This document shows positions 35,248 to 42,499 of a DNA stretch of 56,238 bases, one piece after another. The stretch is taken from NCBI GenBank assembly GCA_009778135.1, contig WRKJ01000107.1, positions 1-56,238 of the forward strand. The letters run 5' to 3'. The notes under the pieces were generated by a model, which was not told where the DNA came from, ran no database searches, and was given only the letters and a program-made list of their open reading frames with translations. Numbering within the stretch: the first letter of the stretch is position 1; each line of letters starts with the position of its first letter. The stretch is from Defluviitaleaceae bacterium (GTDB lineage Bacteria > Bacillota_I > Bacilli_A > MOL361 > Turicibacteraceae). The translations under genes were made by a program, and so were the position numbers.

Positions 35248-36778
35248 CATAAAAAGTTTTGCAGCTCGGTTTATCTTTAAAAGCGTCTTTGTTATTTTAT
35301 TGCTTTTTTTAATCATTTATTTTCTTTTTAACCAAATCACTGCTGAGTTCATTCGAAACACGACTGAATCAGAATTGACCGTACAAATCTACAACAGTGT
35401 TGCTGACACAGTTGCCGTACTCGGAAATGGTTGGCGGTCCATGGACATGTCAGAGGCTGTTTTACATTTTCTTGACTTACCTGCTGATGCTACCCCTGGC
35501 GACTCGTTAGCTTTAGCCCTTTTAAGTGACACGATATCAGAAAACTATGTCATCATTAATGAACGCGGTGTCATTGCAACGTCTGCCCACGCCTTAATAG
35601 GAAGTCCAAATCTTTTAGGTTATCGCGGTCGACTCGTTGACACACGTCTCTTTTTAGCTGAATACTACCGAGAAAATCGCGGACTTTTTGAAGTTGGCGA
35701 AACAACAACGCTTTATATCGGTGATTACATTTTTCACTTAAAATCAGTTCCAACTGACTATCTCGGTGACCAAGTCTTCCCTGCTCCCCCTTCCCCACTT
35801 ACCATCTTACTTTATACCGATGTCACTGAAATGATCACCTTCAAAAACACGATTAACCAAATTTTGATCATCGTCTTATCCTTATCAGCATTTGTTATTT
35901 TCACAACGACGCTTAGCATGTCTATTAAATTTAACCAATCGATCAAAAGACTCTCTCATTATGCACAAGAGTTAGGGTATGGTCAATTCGATGCCAAAAT
36001 TGATCCCCTTAAATACATTGAATTTCAAAAACTTGCAAGTAGCATGACTGACATGGCCAACATGTTGGCTACTTATGAAGTAAATCAAAAGCAATTTTTC
36101 CAAAATGCGTCTCATGAACTTCGTACGCCACTGATGGCTGTTCAATGCTACAGTGAAGGCATCCTTGCTGACGTTTTTGAACCTAATGATGCCGCACATA
36201 TCATTAACAGTGAAATTGAAAAAATGACCCAATTGGTTGGCAGTATTCTCTACCTATCTCGCATCGATCATCAAACTTTCCAATTAGAACCAACAAGTAC
36301 CAATGAATTTTTAACCGCTTGTTATAATCAAATTAAAGTACTCGCTGACAATAACACATTGCGCCTCACCTTCACACCGCTAGATCAAGACTTACAAATC
36401 AACATTGACAACGCACTGCTTGATCGTGCCGTCTTGAATATTTTATCAAATGCATTGCGCTATGCCCAAACAGACATCACACTCTCAGTCGAGAAATACC
36501 TGAATCGAAATATTTTTGCAAATCTCAAACAAGAAGTCATTCGTATCAACATTACAAACGATGGTGAACAAATTGATGAAAAAGACCTGCCTTACATTTT
36601 TGACCGTTTTTATAAAGGAAAAGGCGGACACACCGGACTGGGACTCGCCATTACAAAAGAAATCATGATTGCCTTAGGCGGTAAGGTGACTGTTTTTAAT
36701 TTAGAAAACGGTGTGTGCTTTACCATTGAATTACCTGTCTACGAATCAAAAATGATCCTTCAACCTCTATCGTTTTAA
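35237..36778 (+). CDS. Sensor histidine kinase 2
   Basis: The 513-residue kinase shares its plan with kinase 1: helices near residues 12-32 and 208-230, an extracellular domain of about 175 residues, a HAMP-like linker, FFQNASHELRTP (H293) and HATPase_c motifs (NILSNALRYA, GLGLAITKEI). The cytoplasmic halves of the two kinases are much more alike than the sensor domains. This suggests duplication followed by divergence of the signal input. The start ATG 35237 lies within the regulator gene, overlapping its stop. Confidence 0.93.
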   Translation: MKDNIKSFAARFIFKSVFVILLLFLIIYFLFNQITAEFIRNTTESELTVQIYNSVADTVAVLGNGWRSMDMSEAVLHFLDLPADATPGDSLALALLSDTISENYVIINERGVIATSAHALIGSPNLLGYRGRLVDTRLFLAEYYRENRGLFEVGETTTLYIGDYIFHLKSVPTDYLGDQVFPAPPSPLTILLYTDVTEMITFKNTINQILIIVLSLSAFVIFTTTLSMSIKFNQSIKRLSHYAQELGYGQFDAKIDPLKYIEFQKLASSMTDMANMLATYEVNQKQFFQNASHELRTPLMAVQCYSEGILADVFEPNDAAHIINSEIEKMTQLVGSILYLSRIDHQTFQLEPTSTNEFLTACYNQIKVLADNNTLRLTFTPLDQDLQINIDNALLDRAVLNILSNALRYAQTDITLSVEKYLNRNIFANLKQEVIRINITNDGEQIDEKDLPYIFDRFYKGKGGHTGLGLAITKEIMIALGGKVTVFNLENGVCFTIELPVYESKMILQPLSF

Positions 36779-36779
36779 C

Positions 36780-37424
36780 CTAACCACCTAATGTGACGTC
36801 TTGTTTTTGATACCACTGAATGGCGTCAATGAAATGTTGATCTTCATAGTCAGGCCACAGGGCATCAACGACATAGAAGTCGGAATAGACCGATTGGACA
36901 GGTAAAAAACCTGATAATCTTCGCATCCCACCCCAACGGATAATCATATCCATTCGTGAAATGTCTTTCGATTTTAAATCTTTCGTTACATGACCACCAT
37001 CAATCCCTTTTAAATCCCATTTCCAACCATAATTAACAAGAAAATTCACCCTTACTTTTGGATTTCCCACTGCGACTGGTTGTAAATAGATGCGTAATTC
37101 ATCGGGAAAAAACTTAGATGCTGCATCACCGACGACCAACACTTCCACATCTCCTTCTGCAAGGATCAATGCCACTGCTTGGACACAAGCTACTTGAAAC
37201 GATGCCACTTGTGAAACAGGTCTGCGACAATTATCAGTCGTAAAGCCATAAAAAGTTATTTCTTCAATCCCATATGCTTTGGCCATGTTAACAACACAGA
37301 CACCTGGATTTAACCCATATGCATAGCCTTCATTTTTTTCTAACCCTTGTCCACAGGCATACCTTCGATTGCCATCTGGAATCACCCCTACATGCTTCGG
37401 TACTCTCACTTGTCCCACATCCAT
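36780..37424 (-). CDS. Divergent cis-prenyltransferase (undecaprenyl diphosphate synthase family)
   Basis: The 214-residue protein is a cis-prenyltransferase: HVGVIPDGNRRYA (catalytic D17) and the C-terminal RLSGFLPVQSVYSDFYVVDALWPDY are recognisable. It is shorter than usual (about 230-250) and departs at conserved sites. The family FSxENWxRP is FTTDNCRRP (Trp to Cys), RTGGE is RWGGM, and the metal-ligand Glu before (L/F)YF is Asp. It may be a paralogue with altered chain length or a weakly active copy; whether a standard uppS exists elsewhere is not visible. No strong ribosome binding site precedes ATG 37424. It converges on histidine kinase 2 with one base between the stop codons. Confidence 0.8.
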   Translation of the reverse strand: MDVGQVRVPKHVGVIPDGNRRYACGQGLEKNEGYAYGLNPGVCVVNMAKAYGIEEITFYGFTTDNCRRPVSQVASFQVACVQAVALILAEGDVEVLVVGDAASKFFPDELRIYLQPVAVGNPKVRVNFLVNYGWKWDLKGIDGGHVTKDLKSKDISRMDMIIRWGGMRRLSGFLPVQSVYSDFYVVDALWPDYEDQHFIDAIQWYQKQDVTLGG

Positions 37425-37516
37425 TTCATCCGTTTCATTTGCTACTTAACTGCTCTATCATCTTATGAAAAGCTGACCCGTTATTATACATGGTCAACTG
37501 TGAAATTGAAACCTAG

Positions 37517-37540
37517 AAAAAAGCGACCAAACGATCGCTC
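37517..37540 (-). terminator. Terminator of the YitT gene
   Basis: On the minus strand AGCGA / TCGCT pair and are followed by TTTTTT, immediately after the YitT stop codon. Confidence 0.65.
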
Positions 37541-38408
37541 AGTACAACTTTTTCTTTACAAAATGTCCGATGACTGCTTCGCTTCTGACCACGTTGATAA
37601 AAGCCTCGGTATCACACGCTTTGATAATGGCCAATGCTTCATATAATTCATAGCTGGATAAAACCATCATTAATACATTGCGACGCTCGTTCGTATAAGC
37701 ACCAGCTGCTTCTAAAACTGTGATCCCCCGGTAAAGTTCTGACCAAATGGCATTTTTAACATCATCTTCTTTTTGTGTCACAATGTATAAGGTTAAATTC
37801 TGATGAATCGTATGAATTTTATCAACAATCAATGATGAAATATAAATAGAAATAATGGTGTACATGGCAACTTCCCAACTTTGGTAATAGCCAGCGACGC
37901 CAATGACAAATGCATTAATGATAAATGAGTATTTTCCCACTGACCCATTAAATTTATAAGACATCACTTGAGAGACCACATCCATACCGCCAGCTGAAGC
38001 ACCAATTTTCAAAATCATCCCACTGCCAATGCCCACTAATACACCACCAAAAATAGCATTGATCATCACATCATCTATCAGGTGATAAATGGGAATGATT
38101 TCAAATAGCAAAGATTGCGTAACGACAGAAATAATAGTCAAAATGGCAAACCTTTTACCAACTGATTTCCATGCAAGCCACAAAATGGGTAAGTTACAAA
38201 GAAGAACCAGTAACCCTAAACTCAATGTGATGTTAAAAAGATCGTCAACAATCATGATGACAATTTGTAGAACACCTGTCAATCCACCAACATAAAGACC
38301 ACCTGGACCAACAAACATATTGATGGCAACTGTAAAAAGGAGGCTTCCCACTAATAAAACAAAAGCATTTTTAATTTTCACATCATGTTTAAAGTTGAAA
38401 AATTTCAT
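37539..38408 (-). CDS. YitT family membrane protein (DUF2179)
   Basis: The 289-residue protein has five or six membrane helices (about 20-235) with the YitT pattern GPGGLYVGGLTGVLQ and GASAGGMDVVSQVMSYKFN. A cytoplasmic DUF2179 domain ends the protein (GITVLEAAGAYTNERRNVLMM). The family is widespread in Bacillota and its function is not established. ATG 38408 follows GAGGTGGCGTCAATCG. It begins 25 bp behind the cyclophilin gene, so the two are probably co-transcribed. Confidence 0.92.
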   Translation of the reverse strand: MKFFNFKHDVKIKNAFVLLVGSLLFTVAINMFVGPGGLYVGGLTGVLQIVIMIVDDLFNITLSLGLLVLLCNLPILWLAWKSVGKRFAILTIISVVTQSLLFEIIPIYHLIDDVMINAIFGGVLVGIGSGMILKIGASAGGMDVVSQVMSYKFNGSVGKYSFIINAFVIGVAGYYQSWEVAMYTIISIYISSLIVDKIHTIHQNLTLYIVTQKEDDVKNAIWSELYRGITVLEAAGAYTNERRNVLMMVLSSYELYEALAIIKACDTEAFINVVRSEAVIGHFVKKKLY

Positions 38409-38433
38409 CGATTGACGCCACCTCATTTAACAG

Positions 38434-38970
38434 TTATAATTGCGTCGGCGCTGGATAATCCACACCTTTCGTATCAACTGTCATCGTTTTGATTTTTTGA
38501 TCAACAACTGGCTTATCATTGTGATTGCATGCTGATTCAGCAATCATATCCACCACTTCGATGCCTGTTATGATTTGACCAAATGCAGCATATTGACCAT
38601 CTAAATGTGGTGAATCTTGATGCATGATAAAAAACTGACTCCCTGCAGAGTTAGGCATCATTGAGCGCGCAAATGAAATCACACCACGACGATGGATCAA
38701 CTCGTTTTTTACACCATTTGATGAAAACTCGCCTTTAATGCTGTAACCAGGTCCACCCATACCTGTCCCTTGAGGGTCGCCACCTTGAATCATAAAACCA
38801 CGAATGACGCGGTGAAAAATCAAGCCATCGTAAAAACCCGCTTTTATTAATGACAGAAAATTATGAACTGATTCTGGTGCCACTTCTGGATACAACTCAA
38901 GCGTCATCACACCACCTGTTTCCATTTCAATCGTGACAATTGGATTTGTTGCTTTACTAAATTCACTCAT
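38434..38970 (-). CDS. Cyclophilin-type peptidyl-prolyl cis-trans isomerase
   Basis: The 178-residue enzyme catalyses proline isomerisation. It has FHRVIRGFMIQGGDPQGTGMGG with the catalytic arginine, then ISFARSMMPNSAGSQFFIMH and LDGQYAAFGQI. It lacks a signal peptide, so it is cytoplasmic (PpiB-like). GGAGGTTTAAAA precedes the ATG and a TATAAT (minus strand, 39014-39019) lies 44 bp upstream. Confidence 0.95.
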   Translation of the reverse strand: MSEFSKATNPIVTIEMETGGVMTLELYPEVAPESVHNFLSLIKAGFYDGLIFHRVIRGFMIQGGDPQGTGMGGPGYSIKGEFSSNGVKNELIHRRGVISFARSMMPNSAGSQFFIMHQDSPHLDGQYAAFGQIITGIEVVDMIAESACNHNDKPVVDQKIKTMTVDTKGVDYPAPTQL

Positions 38971-39051
38971 TTTTAAACCTCCAAAGCTTGTTTAATTTTT
39001 TAAAACCACAAGTATTATACCAGTTTTGTGCCTTTTTGAATAGTGTATTCA

Positions 39052-39080
39052 TTGAAATCAAACAAATTAAACGGTATAAT
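39052..39080 (+). promoter_or_regulatory. Promoter of the lone CDP-glycerol transferase gene
   Basis: TTGAAA (39052-39057) and TATAAT (39075-39080) are 17 bp apart. Confidence 0.8.
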
Positions 39081-39122
39081 AAAGCAGATAATGATCAGTG
39101 TTAGACAAGGAGCTGCTTCACA

Positions 39123-40280
39123 ATGAGAGAATGGATCGTTTTTATTTACCTCTTTAGCATGAAAATTTTATTTACAGGATTTAAACTGCTTCCGTTAACA
39201 AACAAAATAACCTTTCTCGTTTCGTTTCCTGACAATACCTGCTACATTTACGACGCATTGAAACAACAAAAAAGCAAGCATTCTGTTATTTTCTTATGTC
39301 ACAAGCGCTGTTTCAATGCCTTTAAAAAAACGAAGCAACCGACTTATTTAATCGAAACGCTAAACGTACGCCATACGATCATCGGCCTTTACCACCTCGC
39401 CACTTCAAAATATATCATCGCCGATAATTATTACGGCTGTTTAGCTGTCACGACCTTCAAAAAAGAAGTCAGCTGTATCCAAGTTTGGCATGCTGTTGGT
39501 GCTATTAAACAGTTTGGTGCCATGGATCCAAGCAATGGACACCGGACACCCGCTGCACATAAAAGATTCAAAAAAGTTTACAACCGTTTTGACCATATCG
39601 TCATTGGCTCTCCTTTCATGAGAGATATTTTTAAACAAGCATTTCTCGTCAAAGACCCTGTCTTTTTAAAAATCGGCGTGCCGCGAACAGATTTCTTTTT
39701 TGACATCAAAAAACAAAAGCAAGTCAAACATGTTTTATACGAGAAAAATCCTTTACTTAAAGAAAAGAAAGTCATCCTTTATGCCCCTACTTTTAGACGA
39801 TATGCAGCTGGTCAGCATCATATCCCATTAGATATACAAAAATTATACACAACCCTTCAAACTGAATACAACTTCCTCATCAAACTTCACCCCAATATCA
39901 AAACAACAGCAAACTTAGCCGATCTCTATCCAGATTTTGTTTTTGATTATAGCGATTATCACAGTATCAACGACTTACTAACCCTCACAGATATCCTCAT
40001 CACAGATTACACATCGATCCCGATGGAATTTTCACTTTTAAAACGTCGGATGATTTTTTATGCTGATGATTTAGAACAGTATCAACACGATAATGGATTG
40101 TGGGAAGATTATGAATCATCTATCCCAGGCCCCCTTGTCAAAAATACAGACGAATTAATCACTGCTGTTTTACATGGCAAAAGTGACCCAGAACAACTGG
40201 CCGCTTATGCTCAAAAATGGACAGCTTATTGTCAAGGAGATGCCAGTGAAAAGTTGGTCAATCACTTATTGAGATCATGA
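39123..40280 (+). CDS. CDP-glycerol glycerophosphotransferase family protein (TagB/TagF-like)
   Basis: The 385-residue protein contains the Glyphos_transf domain: an N-terminal hydrophobic segment (about 5-35), VWHAVGAIKQFG with the catalytic histidine, ILYAPTFRR, LIKLHPN, and ILITDYTSIPMEFSLLKRRMIFY. It would transfer glycerol phosphate from CDP-glycerol to a lipid-linked acceptor at the membrane. It has no large extra domains and so resembles a primase-like TagB more than the fusions in the main cluster. It has its own promoter and terminator, opposite in direction to the main cluster. CAAGGAGCTGCTTCACA precedes the ATG. Confidence 0.88.
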   Translation: MREWIVFIYLFSMKILFTGFKLLPLTNKITFLVSFPDNTCYIYDALKQQKSKHSVIFLCHKRCFNAFKKTKQPTYLIETLNVRHTIIGLYHLATSKYIIADNYYGCLAVTTFKKEVSCIQVWHAVGAIKQFGAMDPSNGHRTPAAHKRFKKVYNRFDHIVIGSPFMRDIFKQAFLVKDPVFLKIGVPRTDFFFDIKKQKQVKHVLYEKNPLLKEKKVILYAPTFRRYAAGQHHIPLDIQKLYTTLQTEYNFLIKLHPNIKTTANLADLYPDFVFDYSDYHSINDLLTLTDILITDYTSIPMEFSLLKRRMIFYADDLEQYQHDNGLWEDYESSIPGPLVKNTDELITAVLHGKSDPEQLAAYAQKWTAYCQGDASEKLVNHLLRS

Positions 40281-40325
40281 AAAACGACCTTTAATAGGCG
40301 CTTTCATCCCCAAGGTCGTTTTTCA
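40279..40325. terminator. Bidirectional terminator overlapping the LRR gene's 3' end
   Basis: AAAAACGACCTT and AAGGTCGTTTTT form a 12-bp stem between the convergent genes. Part of it codes for the last residues of the leucine-rich-repeat protein. Confidence 0.8.
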
Positions 40326-41442
40326 TTGCTGTTTTCGATCGATGACTTTTTGTTTTCAAATAAACCAACACACCTCCGAGGCTTAAAACACCAAGTCCAA
40401 TTAACAACGTGTTAATCAAAACAGTTCCCATTTGCGGTAAAGGAGCGCTTGTTAACGCCGTCGATGGTTCGGTTGGGGTTGTTACTTCTGTATCTTCTGA
40501 ATCGCTTGAAAGCGTAGGTCTATTTTGTTCTTCATCTTCGTTACCAACGACATTTTGAAAGATCGTTGCAGAAAATGGAAATGGATCTGAGCGATTAAAA
40601 AACGCAGCATGACTCCCTATTTGATGCCAAGTCAACATCCCATCTGAATAGGTAAAAGAAACGTTTGGGGATTGAAATGCTTCAACTTGGCTTCCATCAG
40701 GCAAGAAAAACCTGATGGATGTCGCCTCTCCAAGCGTGACAGTTGGCAGGTGAATCATTTGATATCGAAGGTTGATCGCCTGAATATTTAAAGCGCCTAA
40801 TACCTGTGAATCAGTAATTTGATTTTCGCTTAAATCAAGATAAGTCAAGTTAGTCAACTGAGATAAAGGAGAAAGATCCGTAATTTGATTGTCTCTTAGG
40901 TTCAATGTGGTCAAATTTGTTAAACCGCTCAAAGGTTCAAGATGAGTAATCAGGTTATCAAATAATTGTAAATGCTGTAAATGTGTTAAACCTGCTAGAG
41001 GTGAAAGATCAGTGATTTGATTATGACCTAATTCTAAAACTTCTATGTTAGACAAGTGCTCTATTCCTTGAATTGACGCAATAGACTCATCTAGCCAACT
41101 TTCCGCATGCAAGAATGTAATCGTCTCCAAATCTGTTAATGAAATATAAGAATCTACGCTAAGATTAAGTGCTTCTGCAATAAATCTTGCCAATAAAGCG
41201 TCTGGAAAAATGTCACCAATCTGAAGCTGTTGAGCGTCTGTGTCACTTTCATCAACCTCAACAGTTAATCCAGTTTGTTCTTCATCTCCTATTTCATTTC
41301 TGATGTTTTCCTCTTTTTCTAAATCCATTGGATCTTCAACTTCCAACATCTCGTCTGCTTCATAAGCATCAACATGGCCAGGTAATAAAAGTTGAAAAAA
41401 CAATGTAACGATCAATAAACCTTTCGTTGCTTTCTTGAACAT
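40291..41442 (-). CDS. Surface leucine-rich-repeat protein with LPxTG-like sorting signal
   Basis: The 383-residue protein has a Sec signal peptide (MFKKATKGLLIVTLFFQLLL, cleaved near residue 27), an acidic linker, and about five internalin-type 22-residue repeats (LEVLELGHNQITDLSPLAGL pattern, about 120-230). A beta-rich inter-repeat-like domain and a Ser/Thr/Glu-rich stalk follow. It ends LPQMG, a hydrophobic helix and a basic tail, the layout of a sortase signal with Met in place of Thr. The usual threonine, where sortase cuts, is missing, so the protein may be only membrane-anchored or use an unusual sortase. It probably binds a protein or glycan partner. GACGAGGAGTGAGAAAG precedes ATG 41442. 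Confidence 0.88.
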   Translation of the reverse strand: MFKKATKGLLIVTLFFQLLLPGHVDAYEADEMLEVEDPMDLEKEENIRNEIGDEEQTGLTVEVDESDTDAQQLQIGDIFPDALLARFIAEALNLSVDSYISLTDLETITFLHAESWLDESIASIQGIEHLSNIEVLELGHNQITDLSPLAGLTHLQHLQLFDNLITHLEPLSGLTNLTTLNLRDNQITDLSPLSQLTNLTYLDLSENQITDSQVLGALNIQAINLRYQMIHLPTVTLGEATSIRFFLPDGSQVEAFQSPNVSFTYSDGMLTWHQIGSHAAFFNRSDPFPFSATIFQNVVGNEDEEQNRPTLSSDSEDTEVTTPTEPSTALTSAPLPQMGTVLINTLLIGLGVLSLGGVLVYLKTKSHRSKTAMKNDLGDESAY

Positions 41443-41564
41443 CTTTCTCACTCCTCGTCTTTCATCCACACCCACTTATAGTATAGCATATTTTTTCTGC
41501 TGATGTTCGTGAAATTTGTCAACCTCAATACATGACCCCTATTCTTCTCCTCATGCAGCAAACA

Positions 41565-42038
41565 TTAATCACTGAATATCACTTGTAATCTCGCATCAAT
41601 TGATTCAGAAATCGTTCCACTCAGTCCATAAGGTTTCATTTTAAAATGCTGCAAATCGTGAAACACTTGACAAATCTCATCACCGTCATTAAAAACCATT
41701 AAATGGCCTAATGCTTGAAGCTTGCCAGCCAATTGTAATTGATGGTCATCGACATGTTCACCATATTTTTTTAATCGGGGAAACACAAGGCTCTTCTTCC
41801 CCGCTTTAATGCTTTCAAACATGGATCCTGCTCCGCCATGCGTCATCACATAGTCGGCTCTGTTAAAGCAGGTTTTTAATTCATCTCCAGCCATAAAATC
41901 AACGATTTTCATTTTATCACTTGTATACGCAGTATGCCCTGCTTGAACAACAATTTCGTGATCATCAGCTAGTTTTTCAACTTCTCTTATCATCCGAGAG
42001 AAATCTTGTTTTTGCGTCCCACATAACACGAAAATCAA
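41565..42038 (-). CDS. Alg13/PssE-like glycosyltransferase catalytic subunit
   Basis: The 157-residue protein is the C-terminal half of a GT28-type enzyme: MTHGGAGSMFESIKAGKKSLVFPR is the UDP-sugar binding motif. It would act with the neighbouring membrane subunit, as PssD/PssE and Alg14/Alg13 pairs do. The start is taken at TTG 42038, which overlaps the partner's stop (TTGA) and gives the family-like N-terminus (M/L)IFVLCGTQK; GGGGGTG lies before it. An in-frame ATG at 42092 would lie inside the partner gene and add 18 residues with no family counterpart. Confidence 0.82.
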   Translation of the reverse strand: MIFVLCGTQKQDFSRMIREVEKLADDHEIVVQAGHTAYTSDKMKIVDFMAGDELKTCFNRADYVMTHGGAGSMFESIKAGKKSLVFPRLKKYGEHVDDHQLQLAGKLQALGHLMVFNDGDEICQVFHDLQHFKMKPYGLSGTISESIDARLQVIFSD

Positions 42039-42499
42039 AAGAGGACACCCCCATAAATGCCATTGGGATAAGTCACTAATAATTCTTCCCACTGAACATA
42101 AAATTCAGATGCAACTTTGTACATGACTTTTCCTGTTAATGTCGGTTGCGTAACAGCTGCGACAGTTTCAATATAGATCACTTTTCTTCTAAACAACCAG
42201 CCTAATAAACACAGTGGGAGGGTTGAATGAACCCCTGTTGAAATAATGACTTTTGGTCGATACTGGAGGAAGTAACAAAATGACAGCCAGCAGACAGACA
42301 GGAATTTAAACAAATAAGTGACACCTTCACTTCTTGAGCTGTACGGCACATATTGTGTAGGAAGTGCTGTTTCAAGGGACAGTTTGGTTTTTTCTGTCAC
42401 CACAACGCCTTGATATTTTTCGATGAGTGGCGTTAATTGTAACAATTCGGTATAGTGCCCGCCTGCACTGGCACAAAATAAGACTTGACCGGCTTTCAT
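42035..42499 (-). CDS. Alg14/PssD-like membrane subunit
   Basis: The 154-residue protein starts with the typical KAGQVLFCASAGGHYTELLQL motif. It has a hydrophobic membrane-associating stretch (LFKFLSVCWLSFCYFLQY) and PKVIISTGVHSTLPL. It recruits the Alg13-like subunit to the membrane for transfer of a sugar to a lipid-linked acceptor. The ATG overlaps the stop of the TagF-GT4 gene (ATGA), so three genes are translationally linked here. Confidence 0.88.
   Translation of the reverse strand: MKAGQVLFCASAGGHYTELLQLTPLIEKYQGVVVTEKTKLSLETALPTQYVPYSSRSEGVTYLFKFLSVCWLSFCYFLQYRPKVIISTGVHSTLPLCLLGWLFRRKVIYIETVAAVTQPTLTGKVMYKVASEFYVQWEELLVTYPNGIYGGVLF

Noticed and set aside
41565-42499. A single frameshifted glycosyltransferase gene
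   Set aside because: The two overlapping frames correspond to the separate Alg14/PssD and Alg13/PssE subunits known in many bacteria, and the TTGA overlap fits translational coupling.
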